Assembly: GCA_963971305.1 (NCBI GenBank)
Contig: OZ020308.1
Coordinates: forward strand, 16,773,092-16,837,091
Reading direction: 5' to 3'
From: Arcuatula senhousia
Lineage: Eukaryota; Mollusca; Bivalvia; Mytilida; Mytilidae
DNA: 64,000 nucleotides
How positions within the stretch are numbered: position 1 is the stretch's first letter; each line of letters opens with the position of its first letter. A program made the position numbers and the translations under genes. Of the stretch, positions 13,101 to 23,739 are shown in pieces. The notes under the pieces are model-generated. The model had not been told where the DNA came from, did no database searches, and worked only from the letters and a program-made list of their open reading frames with translations.

Positions 13101-15218
13101 GAGTGTAAATTCCCCGAGGTTAGCCCGCTCCGGCACCAACACTTTTGAGTTGGAGAATACATCAAAGCTTTAAATTATCCGTCTAAATTTCAAAATTGTC
13201 AAAACCCTAAGGTTCTTCCTACCCCAGACATAGGTTGAATATCTTAGTAATAATTTGGTTCCCCAGTTTGGTATTTTTGGTTATACTGTTCTATGCTCTT
13301 CATATTCATACAGTGTTTGGCATTTTCAATATTTTTGGTAGAGCGCCTCTGATGAGTCTCGAATAGACGAAACGCGCGTCAGGCGTAGCAAAATTTAATG
13401 TCTGGAACTTTGTTGTCATTTGTATTTCGAACACACGTGAAGGTTAGCACTGCTGGTGGAGTGTAAATTCCCCGAGGTTAGCCCGCTCCGGCACCAACAC
13501 TTTTGAGTTGGAGAATACATCAAAGCTTTAAATTATCCGTCTAAATTTCAAAATTGTCAAAACCCTAAGGTTCTTCCTACCCCAGACATAGGTTGAATAT
13601 CTTAGTAATAATTTGGTTCCCCAGTTTGGTATTTTTGGTTATACTGTTCTATGCTCTTCATATTCATACAGTGTTTGGCATTTTCAATATTTTTGGTAGA
13701 GCGCCTCTGATGAGTCTCGAATAGACGAAACGCGCGTCAGGCGTAGCAAAATTTAATGTCTGGAACTTTGTTGTCATTTGTATTTCGAACACACGTGAAG
13801 GTTAGCACTGCTGGTGGAGTGTAAATTCCCCGAGGTTAGCCCGCTCCGGCACCAACACTTTTGAGTTGGAGAATACATCAAAGCTTTAAATTATCCGTCT
13901 AAATTTCAAAATTGTCAAAACCCTAAGGTTCTTCCTACCCCAGACATAGGTTGAATATCTTAGTAATAATTTGGTTCCCCAGTTTGGTATTTTTGGTTAT
14001 ACTGTTCTATGCTCTTCATATTCATACAGTGTTTGGCATTTTCAATATTTTTGGTAGAGCGCCTCTGATGAGTCTCGAATAGACGAAACGCGCGTCAGGC
14101 GTAGCAAAATTTAATGTCTGGAACTTTGTTGTCATTTGTATTTCGAACACACGTGAAGGTTAGCACTGCTGGTGGAGTGTAAATTCCCCGAGGTTAGCCC
14201 GCTCCGGCACCAACACTTTTGAGTTGGAGAATACATCAAAGCTTTAAATTATCCGTCTAAATTTCAAAATTGTCAAAACCCTAAGGTTCTTCCTACCCCA
14301 GACATAGGTTGAATATCTTAGTAATAATTTGGTTCCCCAGTTTGGTATTTTTGGTTATACTGTTCTATGCTCTTCATATTCATACAGTGTTTGGCATTTT
14401 CAATATTTTTGGTAGAGCGCCTCTGATGAGTCTCGAATAGACGAAACGCGCGTCAGGCGTAGCAAAATTTAATGTCTGGAACTTTGTTGTCATTTGTATT
14501 TCGAACACACGTGAAGGTTAGCACTGCTGGTGGAGTGTAAATTCCCCGAGGTTAGCCCGCTCCGGCACCAACACTTTTGAGTTGGAGAATACATCAAAGC
14601 TTTAAATTATCCGTCTAAATTTCAAAATTGTCAAAACCCTAAGGTTCTTCCTACCCCAGACATAGGTTGAATATCTTAGTAATAATTTGGTTCCCCAGTT
14701 TGGTATTTTTGGTTATACTGTTCTATGCTCTTCATATTCATACAGTGTTTGGCATTTTCAATATTTTTGGTAGAGCGCCTCTGATGAGTCTCGAATAGAC
14801 GAAACGCGCGTCAGGCGTAGCAAAATTTAATGTCTGGAACTTTGTTGTCATTTGTATTTCGAACACACGTGAAGGTTAGCACTGCTGGTGGAGTGTAAAT
14901 TCCCCGAGGTTAGCCCGCTCCGGCACCAACACTTTTGAGTTGGAGAATACATCAAAGCTTTAAATTATCCGTCTAAATTTCAAAATTGTCAAAACCCTAA
15001 GGTTCTTCCTACCCCAGACATAGGTTGAATATCTTAGTAATAATTTGGTTCCCCAGTTTGGTATTTTTGGTTATACTGTTCTATGCTCTTCATATTCATA
15101 CAGTGTTTGGCATTTTCAATATTTTTGGTAGAGCGCCTCTGATGAGTCTCGAATAGACGAAACGCGCGTCAGGCGTAGCAAAATTTAATGTCTGGAACTT
15201 TGTTGTCATTTGTATTTC
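10176..15218 (+). repeat. 358-bp hammerhead-ribozyme tandem array, 14 units plus a 31-bp stub
   Basis: The word ATGTCTGGAACTTTG begins at 10176 and recurs exactly every 358 bases to 15188, giving 14 complete units. A 31-base partial unit then ends in CATTTGTATTTC at 15218, after which the sequence becomes unrelated. Copies 4-14 look identical by eye. The differences I see are in copies 1-3: T for C near 10251 and A for T near 10446 in copy 1, CAATTG for CATTTG near 10554 in copy 2, and T for G near 11146 in copy 3. Every unit has a hammerhead ribozyme core near its 3' side. Tandem hammerhead repeats in animals are known from satellite DNAs and from retrozymes, which are non-autonomous retroelements propagated through small circular RNAs. 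The array fits that class. No ORF crosses the unit and no clear target-site duplication flanks the array. Confidence 0.95.
10479..10522 (+). ncRNA. Type I hammerhead self-cleaving ribozyme (first of 14)
   Basis: The conserved core reads in order: stem I 5' strand GCGCCT (10479-10484), CTGATGA (10485-10491), stem II GTCT-loop CGAAT-AGAC (10492-10504), GAAA (10505-10508), stem III ACGCGCGT (10508-10515), cleavage-site C (10516), and stem I 3' strand AGGCGT (10517-10522). Stem I forms six pairs, one of them G-U. All invariant core bases of the family are present, and the cleavage triplet is GTC with predicted cleavage between 10516 and 10517. Beyond stem I, ATTTT upstream can pair with AAAAT downstream across an internal loop, as in natural type I forms. 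Stem III is very short and self-complementary, a known sign of hammerheads that cleave as dimers. The same motif starts at 10837, 11195, 11553, 11911, 12269, 12627, 12985, 13343, 13701, 14059, 14417, 14775 and 15133. Cleavage would release 358-nt monomers. Confidence 0.92.
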
Positions 15219-15559
15219 AGCAGGAAAGGGAAATTTTGTTTACATTTAGTAAGAAAGAAAAAAAAATTGAAAGTCTGAACAAAAATTTATTTTTTTACTT
15301 ACTTCTGAAGATCCAATGGTGTTAGATGCAGTGGGTGAATTTATTTTCTAAATACTTATAAAATTTATATCGAATAAATATTATGATATTAGTGTGATTT
15401 TAACTCTCAGATTATTGTTCTTTTCTCTTTAAATGTTGTATTGTACTCATACTGCCCCTTGTTGGACCCTTGATTGCAAAATTAAAATATGTTCAAAATT
15501 TTATGTTCTATAAAAGCCTTCCTTCTGTATATAGATCAAAACATTAAAAAAAAACACTA
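15219..15559. other. Unassigned flank right of the array
   Basis: AT-rich sequence with poly-A and poly-T runs between the end of the hammerhead array and the next repeat. No ORF, exon or repeat ends are recognised. Confidence 0.4.
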
Positions 15560-16275
15560 AATTATTGACTATTTGTTAGCTTTAAAGGACCATAACCTCA
15601 ATAAGGGGTCATCTGACAGCTTTGATCCAATGGAAACTTTTTAAGAGCATAATGATCTGAAGGTTTAAGCAAGTAACAGCTTTTCTCTATCTGCAATAGT
15701 TTTCATTCTATAGGCCAAAAAAAACACGAAAAACTAAATTGTTGACATGTTTGTTTAAAGGGACATAAGGGACGGACCATTTAACTTGAAGGGGGGGGTC
15801 TTGGTTTTTTGTTTTGATCAGAAAATTTTTTTCCGCGCAGAGCGCGGACAAAATATTTATTTTTCGAAGGCGTCACGACAGAATATTTTTTTCATTATCA
15901 GCACTATTTTTTTATAGCAGAAATCCTTCTTCAGAATATTTTTTTTCTTACCCTCAGCTGCCAAAATATTTTTTTTTCATCAAAAATAATTTTCAGAAAT
16001 TTTTTTAGGAAAAAACCAAGGCCCCCCCTTCAAGTTAAATGGTCGGTCCCTAACCCAAATAAGGGGTCATCTGACAGCTTCGCCGGACCCAATGAAGACT
16101 TTGATAGAGCTTAATGAGATGACGGTTTAAGATAACATCAGCTTTTCTCTATCTGCAATAGTTTTCATTTTATAAGGCAAAACTATAAAAATGCTATTTT
16201 TGTCCATCAAAGGGCCATAACCCCTGTCAGGGGCCATCTGACAACTTCGACCCAATGGAGACCTTTATAGGTCTT
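15560..16275 (-). mobile_element. AGCTCACCTG-family internal fragment, reversed
   Basis: Read on the minus strand, this matches the internal units of the family seen at 51212-52389. Shared phrases are AAGGGGTCATCTGACAGCTT, TTTTCTCTATCTGCAATAG and TTTTCATTCTATAGGCC. Both terminal blocks are missing, so this is a truncated copy. A TAA-flanked MITE interrupts it at 15769-16050. On either side of the MITE the host repeat continues, with one TAA duplicated. Confidence 0.65.
15769..16050. mobile_element. Harbinger-like MITE with 29-bp TIRs and TAA TSD
   Basis: The left end GGGACGGACCATTTAACTTG continues into a G-run. The right end is its complement, finishing AAATGGTCGGTCCC, with one mismatch over about 29 bases. 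TAA flanks both ends (15766-15768 and 16051-16053). A 3-bp TWA-type duplication is typical of PIF/Harbinger elements. The interior is built of T-rich blocks such as AATATTTTTTTC and encodes no transposase. The 64-codon ORF inside is an artefact of the T-rich repeats. Confidence 0.8.
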
Positions 16276-16830
16276 TTGATGTTGAAGAAGGATGGCTGCA
16301 ACATATTATCTCTTTCTTCTACAGTTTTTGATTTACAAACTAAAAACAGTAATTTGACCCCTGGTCTTTTTTTATATTTGTCATATTTGTCACATATGGA
16401 CGAGATTTTTCAACAAGAAGTTGGCATTCAAATGGGCACAAATTGTGCCCTCTCCTCGCCGACTTGTTTTTATACTCTTAAGAGACTGAATTTCTTCAGC
16501 AACTCTTTAAGAACAAGAAGATGAAAGAAGCTAGATCCTTTAATCTCACTTTAAGATATATTGATGATGTCCTCTCTGTCAACACCGCTTTGTTTGCCAG
16601 ATGGATTCCTTCAATTCATCCTCCAGAGTTAGAGATAAAAGAAACCACAGAATCTACTTGCTTCATTTCTTTCTTGGATTTGCATCTCGAATTTGACTCG
16701 GGTGGTCATCTCAGTATAGAAATATACGACAAAAGGGACGATTTAAATTTTCAAATAATTCATTTACCTAATCTGGAAAGTAGCTTACCCTACTCACCAG
16801 CATATGGGGTGTATATTTCAAATGTCTAAG
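16276..16830 (+). pseudogene. Broken reverse transcriptase fragment (YIDD type, possibly Penelope-like)
   Basis: Two overlapping reading frames together cover an RT palm region. The first (to about 16450) has a block ending FQQEVGIQMGTNCA. The second has ADLFLYS, then RYIDDVLSVN (YIDD catalytic motif, near 16555), and ends near SPAYGVYIS. A one-base deletion near 16450 moves the frame, and an in-frame TAA lies at 16479-16481, so the gene is dead. N-terminal and C-terminal parts are missing. The motif order resembles Penelope-like RTs and a related metazoan group, but I cannot settle the clade. It lies about 1 kb downstream of the hammerhead array. Confidence 0.7.
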
Positions 16831-17003
16831 CAAATAAAAAAATCTAATGGCCACTATCAACACTTAGAATATCCAATTATCATTTTATTAACTCAATAGG
16901 GAGATCATGTAGGTAGACTGGGCGGACAACATCTTTCATCGGGCGCTTGGGTCTAGGATTTTATATTTTATTTATTGTTTTGAACTTATAAAAAGCAGCA
17001 GAG

Positions 17004-17403
17004 CCAGATAGCAAAAAACGTTGGTATTTGATCGACAAGGTTAGCAGATGGTTGGCCTGCATTCATGGCGCCAACGTTGAAACAACGTATCAATTAAAAC
17101 AGATGGTAGACTAGTCCATTTTAGGCCCAACATTGGACCAACGTTCAAATAACAAATGTTGGAAGTACACTATTGACCCAATGTTGGCCCACCAAAGTAT
17201 AGCCATCGGTTGGTAAACGTTGTGTAAGCGAGGATGTAGTCATTTTTTCAGTTCCAGTGAGTAATTTTACGGATAACATCGTTGCGGTCATAACGTGGGG
17301 CCGATGAGCAAAATGATGTTTAGACAATATGATTTGCCATCATGGGGCCAATGAGAGGTCCAACCAAAATCCAACGTTTGGCCAACATACATTTGCTATC
17401 TGG
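17004..17403. mobile_element. MITE-like element with CCAGATAGC ends
   Basis: The left end CCAGATAGCAAA and right end TTTGCTATCTGG are inverted copies (17004-17015 and 17392-17403). The interior is rich in AACGTTGG and CCAACGTT dyads and related ATGTTGG blocks, so the element could form many small hairpins. No coding capacity is present. The target-site duplication is not clear. Confidence 0.65.
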
Positions 17404-17924
17404 GAATATCTTCACACATATGAACGGTCTCCCTATAGTATTTCTAAAAACACGCAAATTTCTTAAAGTCTCACCAACAATCATATTCAGGTTTGTTAGT
17501 ATTAAATGAGACCTTTGTTATTGTCGTTTGAATTTTGTTTATGTGTTACATCTATTAATATTTAAATAAAACGTCTGAGAGACAGATGAAACCTATTAAA
17601 GTATGTATAGTAAAGATATGATAGAAGAAAATGAGATGTGGAATAAGTGTAAGCGACACAACCTACATTATAAACGTATATTTTAAAGCTATTGAGATTT
17701 CAATCATTTTTCTTTCTTTTTCTTTTCTTTTAACTGAGGAGGCAGCATCCTCTGCATTTATGTAATTTACGCGACCCTGATGATTTTCTATATATTTATA
17801 CCTTTTTAAAACTATACATTAATAATTCCCATATTCTTGTCTTGATTTTGAAAATTTAACTTCAACACTCACTTTATAAAGAGAGTACAATGAATAGCTA
17901 CAATTATGTACCTCCTTTGACATC
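17404..17924. other. No gene seen
   Basis: AT-rich spacer. A stretch near 17610-17660 (AATGAGATGTGGAATAAGTG) resembles one near 53595-53620, which points to a dispersed-repeat remnant. Confidence 0.4.
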
Positions 17925-20294
17925 TTTGTAAATAAATAAATAAATAAATATCTTTATTTCCTAATCATAGGGCCCATCATTGGGCATATAAATCAATCTA
18001 CAAACATATAAGTCATACAAGTACAGAACAATGATTAAGAATGATTGGAACACAAATAGGCACAATTATTATAGAGAGAGAGAGAGCCAGGTGGGGTAAG
18101 GGGAGTAACTCTATCTAATATTACATCTACATATTAATTATGTTACTTGTACAATCTATATCAATTATTTATAGTATTTTGTCTTATATAATAAAGATCT
18201 TCTATCAGATTACATAAATCATTAATGAATTCAAGATCTTCATTGATCATAAACCAAGAAAATAATTGTGAGTTGTTTAATTTTTTTAAATTTACATGCT
18301 GTTTTAGTAGTTTTTCTATAAAAGGTTTTCTTTTATGCTCATATGCATTGCATTCAAGCAAAAAGTGTACTTCGCTTTCAATTGAGATATTATTGCAATA
18401 TTTGCAGATTCTCTCATCCCTTGGCAGAACCTTAAATTTACCATTTTCTAGTACTCTTTCATGTCTTCCTGTTTCTATTCTAAGTATATGATTACTAGTC
18501 CTGAATTTTGCTAAAGTTTTTCTTTTTTCCATCTTAATAACAAGGTATGGTTCAGGAGTGAAATTGTTTTTAAATGTAAAGTAGGTATCCAGTTTTCCTT
18601 CCTTATTAGTTAAATAACCTCTTTTAATCTCTTGCCAAGAATCAAGAAAGTTTATTTTTAAACATTTAAGTAATTGAGATTTGAAACTTCCATGACTTAG
18701 CTTCTTACAATATGATAGATCAAGATTTAAAAGTCTAGCAAAAAGCAATATATTGCTGTACCAGGAAGAGCATTGGGGATCATTTTTATATTCTTGTAAA
18801 GCACATGTAAGTAGTTCTGAAGGTAAGCTTTCAAGTCTATGCCAACACATAAATATGTTACATAGAATATTTAAATACAAAGGGTATCTACCAAGTTCTG
18901 AGAGAACCGCAATATTGGTACACGTTTTTGATACCCCAAGAATATATTTACAAAATTTAATGTTTAGCTTTTCAGGTTCCCAGTCCTTAAAAATATTGTA
19001 AAGGGACATTTCTTTTCTTTTAGGGGTAATATTTATGGTTCCCCATATTTCACTTCCATATAAGGCTATTGATTGGTTTTATACAGTGATCAAATATATG
19101 AAGAAATGTTTTAATACTAGGATCTGCTGATTTCATATCTTTGTATAGTTTAAAACAAGCTTTCAGACTTTTTTGATATAGATGCTTCCTTGCTTCAATA
19201 AATTTACCTGTGTTATCTAACATAATTCCAAGATATTTGTATTGTTTAACAGATTCTATAATTTCATTTCCAATATTAAATTTTTCTTCAATGAGTCTCC
19301 CATTATTGTTAAAAATGATAATTTTAGTTTTCTTACAGTTAACTTCTAAACACCAGTCATTACAATAATTTGATAATACATCAAGTTTGTGTTGGAGAGC
19401 ACTTTTTGAATCAGACATAAGTACAAGATCATCAGCATATAAAAGACATGGTATGGGTGTATCATTAAGGTTCACTGAATCTGTCTTTTCTAGCAATAGC
19501 TTAGGTAAATCATTGACAAAAAATTTAAACAGGTTAAGGCTTAGTACATCGCCCTGTCTGACTCCTACTTCTGACGTAAAAAAAATGGTAATTTTGTTTT
19601 CGGTTCGTACACATAGTTCATCATTCCAATACATGGATTTCAATATCTTATAAAAATTCCCATTTATGTTAGCCTTTTGAAGTTTATACATAATTCCAGT
19701 ATGAATAACCTTATCAAACGCTTTGCGAAAGTCTACAAAGCAAGTATACAATTTTTTACATCCTTTCTTCAGATATTTTTGTATAATGCATCTTAACACA
19801 AATATGTGATCAGAGGTGCGACATTTCTTTGAAAAGCCAATTTGTGTTTTGTGTATAATATTATTATCTTCTAAATAGGTATCAAATCTCATGTTCATAA
19901 TCATATTGAACAGTTTCCCTATGCTGTTATTGATGGCAATGCCCCTATAATTTTCTGGTTTGTTGGGATCATCAGATTTATAAATAGGTGTGATAAAGCT
20001 TTTTGACCAATGTAATGGGTAATTTCCAGATAATAAAACTGCATTAAAAAGTTTAGCAATGCTTGAGCTAATATAACTTTGTGAGGCTTTCAGCATTTCA
20101 TTACTTATATTGTCCAAACCAGGACTCTTTCCATTTTTTAGCCTCGAGATGGCTTTGTGTACCTCACTTAATGAAATTTTGAAATCTAGAGAGGAAAAAC
20201 TTTTAGGTCCTGCCTCTAATGTTTGAAGTTTTGTTTTTAGGTCTTCAATTTTTTTCCTAAAATTATTAGATATAGAAGATAAATTAGTAAATTT
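17925..20294 (-). mobile_element. 5'-truncated non-LTR retrotransposon (LINE)
   Basis: Read on the minus strand, the element begins abruptly inside the RT domain near 20294 and runs through RT and a C-terminal region. It ends after about 200 bases of 3' UTR in an (ATTT)n-type microsatellite tail (AAATAAATAAATAAATA on the + strand near 17930-17960). Truncation at the 5' end and a simple-repeat tail are standard signs of target-primed insertion. No endonuclease or ORF1 part remains. Confidence 0.85.
18161..20294 (-). pseudogene. LINE reverse transcriptase ORF, frameshifted
   Basis: The open frame 20117-19050 (355 codons from its first Met, and open upstream to about 20290) has RT motifs PENYRGIAI (about residues 54-62), DFRKAFD (129-135), RQGDVLSLNLF (187-197) and the catalytic YADD (227-230). 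Near 19075 the frame breaks just where the family normally continues LYGSEIWG, and that phrase is present in another frame. Translation resumes there and runs to 18161, ending in a C-terminal domain with a C-x2-C...H-x4-C cluster (ICKYC...EVHFLLEC). A single small indel therefore separates two otherwise good halves, suggesting a fairly young insertion. The clade is not assigned. Confidence 0.85.
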
Positions 20295-20587
20295 GTAGGG
20301 CGGAGCTACAATGCGGTCCCATTACTCGTAAAATTTTGGAGCAACGCCATAAGCGAATCACACCGGGCTTACCTTTATTCATTTGACAGTGAACCATTTT
20401 GAAGCTTTGTGCGAGTTAGCCTTAGAAATTAGATTTGCTCCAATAGGACTAATGTAGCTCTTTCCAGCCAGTTAAAGGACGTTTACAATGGTTCAAAATC
20501 AGCTGTATGCAGGCTAATCCGGATGAGTTTTAAGCTATTGCTGTGGGTACAAGAACACATGGTAAAAAAACCTTTTAGAAAACACAA
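20295..20587. other. Unassigned segment
   Basis: No homology is recognised between the LINE 5' end and the next repeat copy. A 61-codon ORF starting at 20523 runs into the repeat and is not credible. Confidence 0.4.
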
Positions 20588-20882
20588 GAGATATTACCAT
20601 CACTTGGCGTCCGTCGACGTCTGTCGTCGTCGTCTGTCGTCCGTTAACAATTTTTCAAAAATCTTCTCCTCTGAAACTACTGAACAGAATTTAATGAAAC
20701 CTGAATGAATGAGCCTTAGGGTGTCCTGCACCAAAATTGTGTTTCGATTTTTGATCCGTCAAAAAACATGGCCACCGTTACTAAAATATAGACAATGGGG
20801 TCATACTGCTGTTTTTGGCTTGTAAATCAAAAAAGGATAAGAGACAGAAGAAATCTGATGTCACCCTACTGCTTCAGCATCA

Positions 20883-21610
20883 CAATACAAATACCTCCTG
20901 CATGGCCACGAAATTGAGCATGTTGACTCCACCAAATACCTAGGTGTGACTATTCAAGCCAATTAAAAAATGGGACAGTCACATAAACAACATCACCAAT
21001 AAGGCTAACAAACTTTAGGGTTCCTACGCAGAAACATCAACATTAGTTCCACCACAGTAAAAACGCAGGCATACAAATCACTAGTTAGACCTTTAGTGAA
21101 GTATGCCTGTTGCGTATGGGACCCATACACACAGGAAGATATTCAAAAAATCGAAAAAGTCCAGCGCAAGGCTGCTAGGTATGTCACTAGTCGCTCCATA
21201 ATACATCAAGCGTTAGTGACATGATCCCCGATCTAAACTGAAGATCCTTAGCAGACCGTAGAACAGACTCCCGTTTAACCAGTCTATATAAAATATCAAA
21301 CGAAAAAGTTGCTATCCCCACGGAAAATAGGCTTATTAAACCAAACCAGCTCACTAGACACATGCAATGTCTTCACTGAAATCCGACAACAATCCTTTTT
21401 CCCAGAACAATTCGAAACTGGAACAACTTTCTCTGGACACTGTCCTGAGCGACTCAGTTGAGTCATTCAAGGCTTCTGTCTCAGTAATCCAACATATATT
21501 TTAAAAATGTATTATGTTTTTATTAACCTTCCTCTTGCGCTGTGCTCACATTGGCGGAATTTATTCAATATATTGAAGGCGGCCAATCATACAGTAGAGG
21601 TAGAAAATTC
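20883..21610 (+). pseudogene. LINE RT C-terminal fragment inside a repeat
   Basis: Conceptual translation in shifting frames gives TKYLGVTIQ, then KWDSHINNITNKANK, then AYKSLVRPLVKYACCVWDPY, then KVQRKAARYVTSR. This is the usual order behind the YADD motif in jockey/CR1-like LINE polymerases. Frameshifts occur near 20950 and 21015, and stop codons interrupt further on (near 21230). The flanking repeat resumes on both sides at matching positions (after CAGCATCA and before TCTACAAAAGTCTCC), so this is a discrete insertion. Confidence 0.75.
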
Positions 21611-21738
21611 TACAAAAGTCTCCATTTAGTCGAAGTTGTCAGATGACCCCTTATAGGGGTTACAGCCCCTTAAAGGTGAAAAATATCGTTTTTTATGTTT
21701 TTTGGCTTATAGAATGAAAACTATTGCAGATAGAGAAA

Positions 21739-22357
21739 TATAGCTTCTACAACGCGATCGAGTTGATAATGGAATTTCTCTAATTTTCGTCCGATTTATC
21801 AACCTCTCAACCAGTGTTGGAAAAATATTTCTCACCTCTAGAGAGAAAATTGTTCTCAGCGTAATTGCACGTGCAATTGGTGAGCGTTTTTTGCAATTTC
21901 TTACCTGTAAACATTAGAGAAAAACCTTCTACAACTTAATTCTCGATGATTATGGAATTTCTAACATCTCGAGAAATAAATTTGATATTTTAATCGCTCG
22001 GCAAGCCTCGCCATTAAAATAATCAAATTTATTTCTCTCGATGTTAGAAATTCCATTATCAACTCGATCGCGTTGTAGAAGCTATATTTCTAACATCGAG
22101 AGAAATAAATTTGATTATTTTAATGGCGAGGCTTGCCGAGCGATTAAAATATCAAATTTATTTCTCGAGATGTTAGAAATTCCATAATCATCGAGAATTA
22201 AGTTGTAGAAGGTTTTTCTCTAATGTTTACAGGTAAGAAATTGCAAAAAACGCTCACCAATTGCACGTGCAATTACGCTGAGAACAATTTTCTCTCTAGA
22301 GGTGAGAAATATTTTTCCAACACTGGTTGAGAGGTTGATAAATCGGACGAAAATTAG
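21739..22357. mobile_element. 307-bp element with an inverted copy of itself inserted
   Basis: The outer element spans 21739-22357 and is flanked by AGAAA at 21734-21738 and 22358-22362. Inside it, at 21780-22086, lies a second copy in reverse orientation, flanked by TTTCT at 21775-21779 and 22087-22091, which is AGAAA on the other strand. Removing the inner copy and one duplication leaves 307 bp, exactly the inner length. The two copies look identical by eye, giving arms of 276 bp around a 36-bp spacer. Each copy has an internal foldback (from CTTCTACAAC to GTTGTAGAAG) plus a tail of about 150 bp, and no ORF. The ends TATAGC...ATTAG are not inverted repeats, so the transposition class is unclear. 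Confidence 0.88.
21780..22086 (-). mobile_element. Inner copy of the 307-bp foldback element
   Basis: In its own orientation it runs TATAGCTTCTACAAC to GAAAATTAG and is bounded by AGAAA on both sides. It appears to have inserted at an AGAAA site that occurs naturally 36 bases into the older copy. Confidence 0.85.
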
Positions 22358-22789
22358 AGAAAAGCTGTTGCTTGCTTAAATGTTCAGTTCATTTAGCTCT
22401 ACAAAAGCATGCACAGGATTGAAGTTGTCAGACGAACACTCAAAGGGATTATAGCCCCTAAATTAACATGTTTTTATGTTTTTGGCATATATAATGAAAA
22501 CTATAGCAGATAAAGAAAAGTGGTTGCTTGCTTAAATGTTCAGTTCATTAAGCTCTTAACAAAAGTCTCTATAGAATCAAAGTGTTCAGACGGCCCTTAA
22601 AATAATATTTTGCACGTTTTTGGCATACAGACTGAAAACTATTGCTGAAAGAGAAAAGCTGTTGCTTGCTTAAATGTTCAGCTTATTTAGCTCTACAAAG
22701 TTCTTCATAGGGTTGACATCAAGACCAGGTGAGCGATTCAGGCTCATGGGAGCCTCTTGTTTTATAAATGATTCTGCTAATATATTTAA

Positions 22790-23520
22790 TCAAAGAGACA
22801 TATTGAGGTTTATATAGGGTCATTGCATAAGTCTATGCTAAATTACTGACAATGAAAAAAAATGAACTTTTACAAGATGCTAATGCTGGTTCCAAAAATT
22901 ATTTTAAGAGAAAAAAAAAAGAAAATAATGAGAATCAATTCATTCATAAAACCAATAAAACCAATCATGTTCTGGTTCCATTCACAATATTCAGAACTGC
23001 CATAAACTTAGACAAGAATAGAAAATGAATAAAATCAAAATTTGTGAAATCCTAAAAAAAAGGTATATAAAAACATGGCATCATAAACAAAATAGTGAAG
23101 AAAAGCTCAGACTTATGCGAAAGTGAAAGACAGATTTAGATTTGAAAATGATATCAATATAGTAGAAAAAAATTGAGCTGAATAAAAATTTGTGTAAATT
23201 CAGAATTTCTGCCAATCAATTGCCGTTAGAAAAAGGAAGGTACCAGGGTCTTTTACCTCATCTTAGAATTGCCAGAACTGTATCTCTGGAGAGATAGAAG
23301 ATGAAATACACTTTTTGTTTAAGTGTAAAAAGTACAAAATGAAAGAGAAATTCTAATAGAATATTAATGAAATTTGTATGTCCTTTCAAAATCTTGATTC
23401 AGTACAAAAACTTGATGAAATGACTACTATCATGTGAAAACCTTGATATATCAAAACTACTGTACGAGGAAAATTTCAGATTTCAAAAAAATTGTCAATC
23501 TTTATTTTGCACAAGGAGGG
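22790..23520 (+). pseudogene. Decayed LINE C-terminal fragment
   Basis: Translation of about 23185-23350 gives KFRISANQLPLEKGRY, then QNCISG and EDEIHFLFKCKKYK. This resembles the C-terminal C-x2-C...H-x4-C region of the LINE at 18161-20294 but comes from a different copy or subfamily. Stops and indels interrupt it. The upstream boundary is uncertain. Confidence 0.55.
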
Positions 23521-23739
23521 CATGCAATCGCATAGCCTAAGACACCCCTTGGTGCCATTTGTAGATGACCAAATTCATAAGTTACTGTCATCAGATGTTA
23601 ATATTATTACAATTTGTCAAACACTCCAAATCAATTAATCTGTATAGTCCTGGTCTGTCTCATCTTAATAATGTTATATGCCAAATCAAGTGAAGAAAAA
23701 TTTATTTAAAGTCAGTACATTTTATAACATTTTATTACC

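Larger units (their letters stand above)
20588..22761 (+). mobile_element. AGCTCACCTG-family copy, twice interrupted
   Basis: The copy lacks its first terminal block. It starts near ATTACCATCACTTGGCGTCC and ends in the typical CAGGTGAGCGATTCAGG...GGGAGCCTCTTG (22725-22761). In between it matches the copy at 51212-52389 except for two insertions: a LINE fragment (20883-21610) and a pair of nested 307-bp elements (21739-22357). Internal units with AAGCTGTTGCTTGCTTAAAT near 22364, 22521 and 22658 show the tandem structure. Confidence 0.75.

Noticed and set aside
10176..15218. CRISPR-like regular repeat array
   Set aside because: The 358-bp units are continuous and nearly identical throughout. 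There are no unique spacers, and the DNA is eukaryotic.
18225..19001. Plus-strand ORFs over the LINE region
   Set aside because: They are shadows of the minus-strand RT frame.
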